Positions 8,020-16,170 of a stretch of DNA of 55,300 bases are shown here, piece by piece. Within the stretch, counting starts at the first letter, position 1. Every line of letters begins with the position of its first letter. The translations under genes were made by a program, and so were the position numbers. Origin of the DNA: JAGAJR01 sp048463395 (GTDB lineage Bacteria; Pseudomonadota; Alphaproteobacteria; RF32; CAG-239); NCBI GenBank assembly GCA_048463395.1, contig DBFWPL010000031.1, positions 1 through 55,300 of the forward strand, in the 5' to 3' direction. The notes under the pieces were generated by a model. It was not told where the DNA came from and did not search any database. It saw only the letters and a program-made list of their open reading frames with translations.

Positions 8020-8343
8020 TTATATCCAAAGATAAATCACAATATTACAAAAATAAAACACTAAAAAATATATTATCCGAAAATACCAGTCTTTTTTTCT
8101 GATTTTATCAGGAAAAAAGTGAAACAAAACATAACTAATGATGTAAAGTTTCACTAATGAAGAAAAAATTTCTTTATCAATATTCTTCAAAAAAGATTTC
8201 ATTTCTTCTTCGCTGATATTTTGCATTACTTCAACGAGTGAAGTAATGACAATTATCTTCGTCAAAATATACACAAAAGCTATTCCCAATAAAATTTTCA
8301 GAATACTTTTGCCTAATTTTACATATTGTTCCCGTTTTATCAT
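8020..8343 (-). CDS. Small 3-TM membrane protein, paralogue of 7136-7465
   Basis: 107 aa with three predicted membrane segments (about residues 14-35, 62-76 and 87-107). The C-terminal half has the same PDKIRKKDWYFRIIYFLVFYF...YLWI arrangement as its paralogue, while the middle (EEEMKSFLKNIDKEIF) is unrelated. Lower GC than the flanking ssb and gyrA genes suggests acquisition. Function unknown; immunity to the neighbouring toxin-like protein is a hypothesis. Confidence 0.72.
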   Translation of the reverse strand: MIKREQYVKLGKSILKILLGIAFVYILTKIIVITSLVEVMQNISEEEMKSFLKNIDKEIFSSLVKLYIISYVLFHFFPDKIRKKDWYFRIIYFLVFYFCNIVIYLWI

Positions 8344-8373
8344 TTTCTATCAAAATTCATCTTAGAGTTAACA

Positions 8374-8414
8374 CAAAAAATGCCACTCGGACAGACTTCT
8401 TCCAAGTGGCACAA
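8374..8414 (-). terminator. Terminator of ssb
   Basis: On the minus strand TGCCACTTGG pairs with CCGAGTGGCA (one mismatch) around an 11-nt loop, followed by TTTTTTG. Confidence 0.85.
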
Positions 8415-8458
8415 AAACTATATATAATATTTTCCTTTAAATGTCAAGGAATTTATTC

Positions 8459-8920
8459 CTAGAAAGGAATATCGTCATCCAAGTCTGCCGGAGCTGCCGC
8501 AGAAGAATTATCCCAACCGCCGGAAGAAGCGGAGAAGACATCATTTCCGCCGGCAGGAACGCCATCGCCGCGGCCGTCTAACAGAACCATATTGCCGCTG
8601 AAGTTTTGCAGGACGATTTCTGTTGTATATCTTTCCTGACCGTTATTATCTTCCCACTTACGGGTTTGAAGCTGCCCTTCCAAATAAACTTTGGAACCTT
8701 TTCTCAAATATCTTTCGGCAACATCGGCCAACTGCGGGTTAAAAATAACTACGCGGTGCCATTCCGTTCTTTCTTTTCTTTCACCGGAGAGTTTATCTTT
8801 CCAGCTATCTGAAGTTGCGATATTTAAATTGACAATTTTGGAACCGTTTTGGGTATTACTTACTTTTGGGTCTGCTCCGAGATTGCCGACCAGAATTACT
8901 TTATTGATACTTCCAACCAT
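8459..8920 (-). CDS. ssb: Single-stranded DNA-binding protein
   Basis: 153-aa SSB that coats ssDNA as a tetramer and recruits repair and replication enzymes. The OB-fold starts NKVILVGNLGADPKV and contains WHRVVIFN and YLEGQLQTRKWED. A Gly/Ala-rich linker leads to the C-terminal tip DLDDDIPF, which docks partners such as PriA, encoded further along in this window. Standard length. Monocistronic with its own terminator. A genome copy rather than a phage one is likely from the complete tip and location. Confidence 0.96.
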   Translation of the reverse strand: MVGSINKVILVGNLGADPKVSNTQNGSKIVNLNIATSDSWKDKLSGERKERTEWHRVVIFNPQLADVAERYLRKGSKVYLEGQLQTRKWEDNNGQERYTTEIVLQNFSGNMVLLDGRGDGVPAGGNDVFSASSGGWDNSSAAAPADLDDDIPF

Positions 8921-8993
8921 AGTTATTTTACCTTATAAATGAATTAAAACTGGCAATGATTATATCTGAAATAAAAGAGAATAAAACAGAAAA

Positions 8994-10112
8994 TCAATAG
9001 ACCTGTGTATATTCGCCGCCGGAGAATTTATAAATGCCGTAATTGATTGAATTTTGAGGATTTCCGTTGGTAAACATCACTTCTCCCCAACCAGTTTCTA
9101 TTTTGTCTTCCTCCAAAGCTTTCGCCAATTTGTCATATTTGAAAGAATCCGCTTTATTGACGATTTCTTCCCACAATTTGACGGCAGAATACCCATACAC
9201 GCCCAAACCTTCCAGTTCCACACCGTGCAGACGCAGCTGCACTAAGGTTTCTGCAAAATCAGGACTGTCCTTCAAACTCGGCAAAGCTATCAGATAAGTG
9301 TTTTCGGCGGCAGATCCCATTATTTTGCTGAAATCATCCCCTGCCTGATATTTATTGGTAAAAATTACAAAATCACGCTCTTCGTTTTTTAGTTTCTTTG
9401 AGATTTTGGAAATATTTTTCGGCTTGCCGAGAATATAAGCGATATGGATATTGTTGCGGGTAATGTCTTCGACCATTTCATCATAATTATCCGCGTAATT
9501 TCTAAAGTTAAAAGCTTTCAGCAGAGGCGAAACTCCCGCTTTGCGAAACTCGCTCTGAACGGAAGCGGCCAGCTCGACAATACTGCGAACATCACTGTCA
9601 TAAATAATTGCCACCTTTTGGCCTTCAAACGCCTGACTGTAATACTTAAAAAAGTCTTTGGCCTGATTATCTTTATAGCCGACCATTTTAACCAAACCTT
9701 TATGGCTTTCCCTGGCTTCGCTTTCCGACAAGGCTATCGGTACAATTTGGAAAATATTGGCCTTGGCATAGATATTAGCGACATTATCAAAAGAATTGCT
9801 GCAATAAGGACCGATAACCAGAGACATTTTATCTTTCCGGTTTGCATTAACGGCCATCATTTGTGCCGTTGACACGGCCAAGCGGTCATCACATTGGTCA
9901 TCGACAGTTATCAGGTTGATTTTCTCCCCGTTTAATCCGCCCTGAGAATTAATTTCCTCAACGGCCGTCGTTACTCCGGAAATCAATTCATAACCGGATT
10001 TTTGATGTTCTCCTTCCTTTGGAGCTATCACGGCGATATTAACGCCGGCATACGCAGCTCCTGCGGCAAGTAAACTCACGACAGGGATTATTTTTTTATA
10101 CAGCTTCAGCAT
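8994..10112 (-). CDS. Periplasmic branched-chain amino acid-type binding protein (LivJ/Peripla_BP_6)
   Basis: 372 aa with a signal peptide (KKIIPVVSLLAAGAAYAG) and the two-lobe type I periplasmic binding fold. INIAVIAPKEGEHQKSG and GVTTAVEEINSQGGLNGEKI match the N-terminal signature of LivJ-like proteins, and IGPYCSNSF lies at the ligand cleft. It should deliver a ligand, perhaps an amino acid, to an ABC importer, but no permease or ATPase gene lies beside it. It may partner with genes elsewhere or act as a sensor. The ligand cannot be read from the sequence. Confidence 0.85.
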   Translation of the reverse strand: MLKLYKKIIPVVSLLAAGAAYAGVNIAVIAPKEGEHQKSGYELISGVTTAVEEINSQGGLNGEKINLITVDDQCDDRLAVSTAQMMAVNANRKDKMSLVIGPYCSNSFDNVANIYAKANIFQIVPIALSESEARESHKGLVKMVGYKDNQAKDFFKYYSQAFEGQKVAIIYDSDVRSIVELAASVQSEFRKAGVSPLLKAFNFRNYADNYDEMVEDITRNNIHIAYILGKPKNISKISKKLKNEERDFVIFTNKYQAGDDFSKIMGSAAENTYLIALPSLKDSPDFAETLVQLRLHGVELEGLGVYGYSAVKLWEEIVNKADSFKYDKLAKALEEDKIETGWGEVMFTNGNPQNSINYGIYKFSGGEYTQVY

Positions 10113-10260
10113 TCAATACTATTGTTGTTAATTAACTTCGTCGCATATTAGCCTTATTTGAAAAAAAAGCAAGTTTTTTGTAGGCCTCGTTTTTAGCTAA
10201 AATTTCTATTGCCTTTCCCCCTTCTCCTCACTATATTATCTTCGCTGAAGGAGATAAAAA

Positions 10261-13080
10261 ATGGCTGAAAATAAATTTATCGAAATCAAAGGTGCCAGAG
10301 AACATAACCTAAAGAATATTGACATTAATATTCCCAAAGACAAACTGACCGTTATTACCGGACTTTCCGGTTCGGGAAAATCTTCTCTGGCTTTTGACAC
10401 CATTTATGCCGAGGGACAAAGACGCTATGTCGAAAGCCTGTCTTCTTACGCACGCCAATTTCTTGAACTGATGAAAAAACCGGATGTGGATTCCATTGAA
10501 GGACTTTCTCCGGCCATTTCCATTGAGCAAAAAACCACTTCCCATAATCCGCGTTCTACCGTCGGTACGATTACGGAAATTTACGACTATATGCGTCTGC
10601 TGTGGGCACGGGCGGGAACCCCTTACTCTCCGGCAACAGGATTACCGATTGAATCCCAAACCGTTTCTCAGATGGTTGACCGAATTATGGAAATGCCGTT
10701 CGGAACCAAACTCATGCTTTTGGCTCCCATCGCCCGGGGTAAAAAAGGCGAGTTTAAGAAAGAATTTGAATCTCTTCAAAAACAAGGATACCAGAGATTA
10801 AACATTGACGGAGAAGTTTACGGCATTGAAGAACTTCCGGAACTCAACAAAAACCAAAAACACGATATTGAAGTTGTTGTTGATCGTATTGTCGTCAAAG
10901 AAGGAATTTCCGAGCGGTTGGCACAATCTTTTGAAACAGCCTTAAAGCTCGGAGAGGGTATTGTTTATGCCGAAGACACCGTTTCAAAGAAACGTACCGT
11001 TTTCTCCTCAAAATTCGCCTGTCCGGTTTCCGGCTTTACCATTGAGGAGATTGAACCGAGGCTGTTCTCTTTTAACAATCCTTACGGGGCTTGTCCGCAC
11101 TGCGACGGTATCGGAGCCCGCCTTTACATGGATCCTGACCTGATTGTGCCAAACCCTAATCTTTCTTTGAGTCAGGGAGCCATCGCTCCTTGGAACTCAG
11201 GAAAGTCGGCTTTTTACAGCCAGACAATCAACTCCCTCTGCGAGTTTTTGGGCATTCGTCCAAGCACTAAATGGAAGGATTTATCAGAAGAAGCCAAACA
11301 CGTTATTCTTTACGGTTCCGGAAATGTCTGTGTTCCGATGGTTTATTCCCGTTTTATGACCGACAAACCTTTTGAAGGCGTTATTCCGAATATGGAACGG
11401 AGATTTTTGGAAACGGAATCTTCTTGGGTACGGGAAGAGTTTTCACATTATCAATCAGCGGCTCCTTGCGAGTTCTGCGGCGGCAAACGTCTTAAACCTG
11501 AAGCTTTGGCCGTTAAAATATGCGGTCTGGACATTATGGAAGCTTCCGAAATGTCTATCCGCAAAGCCCGCGACTGGTTTATGAAAGTGGAAGAACAGCT
11601 TACACCAAAAAAGGCAGAAATCGCACACAAAATTCTTAAAGAAATCGTTGACCGCCTTACCTTTCTCAATAATGTCGGTTTGGATTATCTCTCCCTTTCC
11701 CGCCAATCGGGAACCTTGTCCGGCGGAGAATCACAACGTATCCGTTTGGCCTCGCAAATCGGTTCTGGTCTGACCGGCGTTATGTATGTTCTTGACGAAC
11801 CGTCCATCGGTTTGCACCAGAGGGACAATGACCGCTTGCTGGAAACCCTTACCCGCTTAAGAGACATCGGCAACACGGTGATTGTGGTCGAGCATGACGA
11901 AGATGCTATTCGTGCCGCCGACTATCTTGTCGATATGGGTCCGGCGGCAGGCGATTTGGGCGGACAAATTACCGCCAAGGGGACGGTTGAAGAAGTTTTG
12001 AAAAACAAAAACAGTTTGACCGCTCAATACCTCAACGGAGAAAAGACTATTCCCGTTCCGAAAAAACGCCGCAAAGGCACCGGAAAATTCATCGGCTTAA
12101 AAGGTGTTCGCACTAATAACCTCAAAAATGTTACGGTTAAGATTCCGCTCGGAATGATGACTTGCATTACCGGCGTTTCCGGCGGCGGAAAATCTTCCCT
12201 CATTTTGGAAACCCTTTCCAACGCCCTGAACAAAGAACTCAACGGTTCACGTGTTCCGGCTGGAAAATATGATGAACTTATCGGAATTGAAAATATTGAT
12301 AAAATCATTGACATCGACCAATCCCCAATCGGTCGTACGCCTCGTTCCAATCCGGCGACTTATACTGGTTTGTTTACTTATATTCGAGACTGGTTTGCCA
12401 ATCTGCCGGAGGCTAAAGCCCGCGGTTACAATGCCGGACGTTTCTCTTTTAACGTAGCGGGCGGACGTTGTGAGGCCTGCAAAGGCGACGGCGTTACCAA
12501 AATCGAAATGCACTTTCTGCCGGATGTTTATGTTGAATGTGATGTTTGTAAAGGAAAGCGTTTTAACCGTGAAACTTTGGAAGTTAAATATAAAGACAAA
12601 TCCATTGCCGATGTGTTGGATATGACCGTGGATGAGGCATATCACTTTTTTGACGCCATCCCGTCTATCAAAAACCGTTTGGAGTTGCTCAGAAAAGTCG
12701 GCCTTGGTTATATCAAACTCGGGCAACAGGCCACAACCCTTTCCGGCGGCGAAGCTCAGCGTATTAAACTCTCTAAGGAACTCTCCAAAAAAGCAACAGG
12801 CAAAACCCTGTATATTCTGGACGAGCCAACCACCGGTCTGCATTTTGAAGACATCAATAAACTGTTGAAAGTTTTGCATACTCTGGTTGACAACGGCAAC
12901 TCGGTTATTGTCATTGAGCATAATCTCGACGTGATTAAAACAGCCGATTATATTATTGACATGGGACCGGAAGGCGGCGACGGCGGCGGAACAATCGTTG
13001 CACAGGGAACACCGGAAGAAGTGGCAAAATCCACCAAAAGCTATACGGCGAAATACCTGAAATCCAAGCTTGGTAAATAA
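10261..13080 (+). CDS. uvrA: Excinuclease ABC subunit A
   Basis: 939-aa damage-recognition ATPase of nucleotide excision repair. Two ABC modules are visible: Walker A GLSGSGKSS (about residue 34) and GVSGGGKSS, with signatures LSGGESQRI and LSGGEAQRI. Zinc-binding pairs are CPHCDG, CEFCGGKR, CEACKGDG and CDVCKGKR. AAGGAG precedes the ATG by about 7 bases. Length is normal. Divergent from the binding-protein gene across a 148-bp promoter region. A LexA box was not identified by eye. Confidence 0.97.
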   Translation: MAENKFIEIKGAREHNLKNIDINIPKDKLTVITGLSGSGKSSLAFDTIYAEGQRRYVESLSSYARQFLELMKKPDVDSIEGLSPAISIEQKTTSHNPRSTVGTITEIYDYMRLLWARAGTPYSPATGLPIESQTVSQMVDRIMEMPFGTKLMLLAPIARGKKGEFKKEFESLQKQGYQRLNIDGEVYGIEELPELNKNQKHDIEVVVDRIVVKEGISERLAQSFETALKLGEGIVYAEDTVSKKRTVFSSKFACPVSGFTIEEIEPRLFSFNNPYGACPHCDGIGARLYMDPDLIVPNPNLSLSQGAIAPWNSGKSAFYSQTINSLCEFLGIRPSTKWKDLSEEAKHVILYGSGNVCVPMVYSRFMTDKPFEGVIPNMERRFLETESSWVREEFSHYQSAAPCEFCGGKRLKPEALAVKICGLDIMEASEMSIRKARDWFMKVEEQLTPKKAEIAHKILKEIVDRLTFLNNVGLDYLSLSRQSGTLSGGESQRIRLASQIGSGLTGVMYVLDEPSIGLHQRDNDRLLETLTRLRDIGNTVIVVEHDEDAIRAADYLVDMGPAAGDLGGQITAKGTVEEVLKNKNSLTAQYLNGEKTIPVPKKRRKGTGKFIGLKGVRTNNLKNVTVKIPLGMMTCITGVSGGGKSSLILETLSNALNKELNGSRVPAGKYDELIGIENIDKIIDIDQSPIGRTPRSNPATYTGLFTYIRDWFANLPEAKARGYNAGRFSFNVAGGRCEACKGDGVTKIEMHFLPDVYVECDVCKGKRFNRETLEVKYKDKSIADVLDMTVDEAYHFFDAIPSIKNRLELLRKVGLGYIKLGQQATTLSGGEAQRIKLSKELSKKATGKTLYILDEPTTGLHFEDINKLLKVLHTLVDNGNSVIVIEHNLDVIKTADYIIDMGPEGGDGGGTIVAQGTPEEVAKSTKSYTAKYLKSKLGK

Positions 13081-13098
13081 TAATCAGGAAAATAAATA

Positions 13099-13823
13099 AT
13101 GAAAAAACTTTTATTTCTTTTAATTTTGAATTTATTGTTAAACATCAAACTTGTTTGGGCTGATGTTTGCTTTTATGTCAGCTCTCAAGCTGCTCAAAAG
13201 TCCGTTCAGTTTTTGAAAAAAAATTCTGAAATTATAAATTATTGCGAATTATGTTCCAATTCAGAGGCTCAGTCGGAAATCATCCAAAATGTTTCATTCA
13301 AACAAGTTCCCAAAAGTGATTATTATGTGCTTTCTATCAATAATAACGAAAAAGATATTGCTTATGTTTATGTAAAAACAAATGATAACAATTATGAAAA
13401 TCTTGCTTATATCGTAGGATGTACTGATGCTAAAAAAATAAAATATCACAATTCAGATCCGTTTTTCCTACTATAAAAGAACAATCACAGACTCAAATCT
13501 TTGAAGATATTAAAGATAAAATTGATGAAATTACTCAAAATTGTTTAAATGGAAACACCGTAAACGAATGCCTTTATTCCGCCATAAAAGAACAGATTAT
13601 TGCCGGTTTTGAGGCCAATGAACAAAAGATAATGTTAGAAACATTAGACAATGCCAGAAAATCTGTTTTTCGATTTTATGACACTATTTATAACCAGAAT
13701 AAATATTGTCTGGGAAAATGTGGTACAATGGCTTACCATTTGGCTGAAAATGATGAAAATACATTATTAAAAAATATGCTATCCCGTTTAATGTATCTTA
13801 ATAAAGTAAAAAACGGATACTGA
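13099..13823 (+). pseudogene. Secreted protein gene split by a frameshift in a poly-T tract
   Basis: The first frame (13099-13476, 125 aa) starts with a clear signal peptide (KKLLFLLILNLLLNIKLVWA) followed by a Cys-containing domain (CFYVSS, CELCS). It stops early just after DPFF. One base out of frame, an open frame without an internal stop runs from about 13440 to the TGA at 13821-13823 (TIKEQSQTQIFEDIKDKID...). One extra T in the run at 13462-13466 would join them as ...DPFFPTIKEQ..., about 241 aa. This may be a recent mutation, a sequencing error or a phase-variable tract. Family unknown. It starts 19 bases after uvrA. Confidence 0.7.
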
Positions 13824-13842
13824 AAATTCAGTATCCGTTTTA
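13809..13842 (+). terminator. Rho-independent terminator
   Basis: AAAACGGATACTGA pairs with TCAGTATCCGTTTT; the stop codon of the split gene lies inside the stem. Confidence 0.85.
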
Positions 13843-13923
13843 CGGTTACCTTACTCTAAATCGGTCAATTCTATCTGAAATCCCTTTTGTTCTTTGAATA
13901 AAAGTATTACCTATATCTTAACA

Positions 13924-13957
13924 AACAACTCCCACCTTTTACGGAGGGAGTTGTTTG
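13924..13957 (-). terminator. Terminator of the FadL-type porin gene
   Basis: AACAACTCCC pairs with GGGAGTTGTT around a 12-nt loop just after the porin stop codon, with T-rich sequence on the minus strand. Confidence 0.8.
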
Positions 13958-13963
13958 ACAATA

Positions 13964-15208
13964 TTAGAAATTGTAGTTCAGACCCAAACCAAACAGATGG
14001 ATATTACCTTTATATTTGGCAGACAATGCACCACGGCTTGCATCCCAACCTACAGCCTGCAGATTAACTCTGCTGTTTTCAGCTCGAATGTAAGTGTATC
14101 CGGCATTAAATGTCCATGAATCATCATATTTATATTCCACGCCGCCGGAATACCAGATACGGTCTGAATCCGGAATACGCGGTGTACGGGTATAGTTATT
14201 TACCGGAGTTTGGTCGAATGCCAAACCGGCTCTCAGTTTCCACTGGTCGTTAACCCGATAGCTGGCACCGATTGAATAGAACCATACATCTTTCCAGCTT
14301 TCTTCCGTACGGCTGAGAAGGCCTGTTTTTTTACCTTTGATTGTCAAATCATCAAAAGAAGACCAATAAGTTTTTTGCATTTCAGCCATAACTGACCATT
14401 TGTCATTAATGTCATGATAAGCACCCATACTTAACAACGCCGGTGTTGTCAATTTGGCGGAAATACTTTGATTCATACCGCTAAACAAAGGATTTGCAAA
14501 AGTGATGTCTCCTTTGAGCTTATGATTAATCTGGCTTCGATAAGAAATACCAAATCTGGTATTATCTGTCAGTTCATACAAGGCACCGACAGTATATCCG
14601 ATGTCCGTCGTATCGCCTTTGAGCTTGACATTTGAATAAGCCGGAGACATATGGTAACCGGAACCGTTTTTAAGAGTAGCACTTACATATTGGACAACCA
14701 GACCGGCACCAAAGGACAGATTGCAAGTGGCACGGTAAGCCAACATCGGTGTTAAGTCATAAGTATTGAGTTTTGATTCCGTACCATGGTTGGCACCAGC
14801 CCAGTTTTGGCTGTAATCCGTAATCAATCCGAACGGAGCATTCAAAGACAAACCGGCAGACAAGCGGCTGTTAATCTGGTGAGCAACGGCAACTGACGGC
14901 AAGACGGCTTTGTCCACCGGATGATGCATTTGGGATGTATAAGCCCCATTGGGACCAACGGCGTCATATCCTTCAACATTACCGACAATGGCAGTGGCGT
15001 TAGCGGACAATTTTGTTCCGTAGTGCATTGTCAAACCTGCCGGATTGTAAAAAGAGTAAGAAGGATCTTCCGCTCCGGCCGTGGCTCCGGCGAAAGCATT
15101 GCCCATTCCGGCAACGGATTGTTCACGCAACAAGAAACCGGCGGCTTGGGCATTGCCTGCGGCAAACATGATGGTTCCGATTGCGGTCAAAGTTAAAAAT
15201 TTGTTCAT
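13964..15208 (-). CDS. FadL/OmpP1/TodX-family outer membrane transporter
   Basis: 414-aa outer membrane beta-barrel that lets long-chain fatty acids or other hydrophobic compounds cross the outer membrane. The start at 15208 gives a clean signal peptide (NKFLTLTAIGTIMFAAGNAQA) before the mature AGFLLREQSVAGMGNAFAGATAGAEDPSYSFYNPAGLT. That stretch is the family's plug/hatch and NPAG motif. A reading from 15280 would put 24 unusual residues before the signal. Aromatic-rich strands end in GLGLNYNF, a normal barrel terminus. The adjacent TetR gene and the Aas gene suggest a fatty acid or lysolipid uptake unit. Confidence 0.92.
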   Translation of the reverse strand: MNKFLTLTAIGTIMFAAGNAQAAGFLLREQSVAGMGNAFAGATAGAEDPSYSFYNPAGLTMHYGTKLSANATAIVGNVEGYDAVGPNGAYTSQMHHPVDKAVLPSVAVAHQINSRLSAGLSLNAPFGLITDYSQNWAGANHGTESKLNTYDLTPMLAYRATCNLSFGAGLVVQYVSATLKNGSGYHMSPAYSNVKLKGDTTDIGYTVGALYELTDNTRFGISYRSQINHKLKGDITFANPLFSGMNQSISAKLTTPALLSMGAYHDINDKWSVMAEMQKTYWSSFDDLTIKGKKTGLLSRTEESWKDVWFYSIGASYRVNDQWKLRAGLAFDQTPVNNYTRTPRIPDSDRIWYSGGVEYKYDDSWTFNAGYTYIRAENSRVNLQAVGWDASRGALSAKYKGNIHLFGLGLNYNF

Positions 15209-15307
15209 AAAATAGTCTTTCTGTTGTTTATACAAGAAACAAAAAGGCTTATAATACAAAAATTTACGGATGTCAATCAATTGATTGAATTAGAAATTTC
15301 GGTCTCT

Positions 15308-15943
15308 TTACCTATCCAGCAAAGCCTCTATCTGCCCTTGCATATAGCTCTGCAGACGCTTAATTTCCTCCTGTGTATATTCCGTCCAATTCATAAATTT
15401 GCAAATCGTCTCTTTGCGGGAACTGAACACAAAAAGCTGGGCGAAAATCGGAAAAGTATACAGATAGGCGTCCTGCAGGCTGATTTTGCCCTGTCCAGCC
15501 TGAACCATCAAATCAGACATTCTTTTATGAAACGGCAGAATTAATCCGTCGTATAAAATGTTAAAATCCTCCGTCGGGCGGGAATATTCGCTCAAAAACA
15601 CCGTTTTCATATCTTTAGAAAGTTCTTCCCCGCAGATAAGTTCCAAAAAAAGATTAAAAGAATCTTTCAACAGTTCTCTGGCTCCTTGATAATCTTCGGG
15701 ATGTTTTATCACTTCTTCATATCTTAAAGTCAGATTTTGGGTTTTGGCATTAACCGTTTCGACAATATTTTTCAAGGCAGCGGTATAAATCCCTTTCTTT
15801 CCGCCGAAATAATACAAAATGGAAGAAATATTAATATTGGCACGATTGGCGATATCTCTGGTCGTGGCACCCCAGAACCCGTTTTGGGCAAATTCTTTCA
15901 GAGCACTGTAAAGCAACGTTGTTTTTGAATCTTTTTTCTCCAT
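15308..15943 (-). CDS. TetR-family transcriptional regulator
   Basis: 211 aa. The N-terminal helix-turn-helix (residues ~10-50: LYSALKEFAQNGFWGATTRDIANRANINISSILYYFGGKKGIY) is a textbook TetR domain. The C-terminal ligand-binding half is helical, with the family's typical divergence. It lies upstream of the porin gene on the same strand and divergent from aas, so both are plausible targets. An acyl-CoA or fatty acid effector is inference. No operator was assigned; 15209-15307 and 15944-16170 are the places to look. Confidence 0.92.
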   Translation of the reverse strand: MEKKDSKTTLLYSALKEFAQNGFWGATTRDIANRANINISSILYYFGGKKGIYTAALKNIVETVNAKTQNLTLRYEEVIKHPEDYQGARELLKDSFNLFLELICGEELSKDMKTVFLSEYSRPTEDFNILYDGLILPFHKRMSDLMVQAGQGKISLQDAYLYTFPIFAQLFVFSSRKETICKFMNWTEYTQEEIKRLQSYMQGQIEALLDR

Positions 15944-16170
15944 AAATTCCTCTTATTTCAAAATATTATCGCCGAAAGTATTATGTTACATTCCTTTTCA
16001 AATAACAATACCCGATTTTATCCCCTTTTGAAAAGTGAAAAATTTTCCTATAATTCAATTTCTTACCCTGATCGACAGGTCTCGCGGAGCGGCGGTGGAT
16101 TTTATTTCTTTACAAAGAGTTAATAATTTGTTTAGAATTTCTTATATTTTGTAACTACCGGAGACTAATT

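Noticed and set aside
12247..12921. 224-codon frame opposite uvrA
   Set aside because: Fully antisense to UvrA motifs; no family features.
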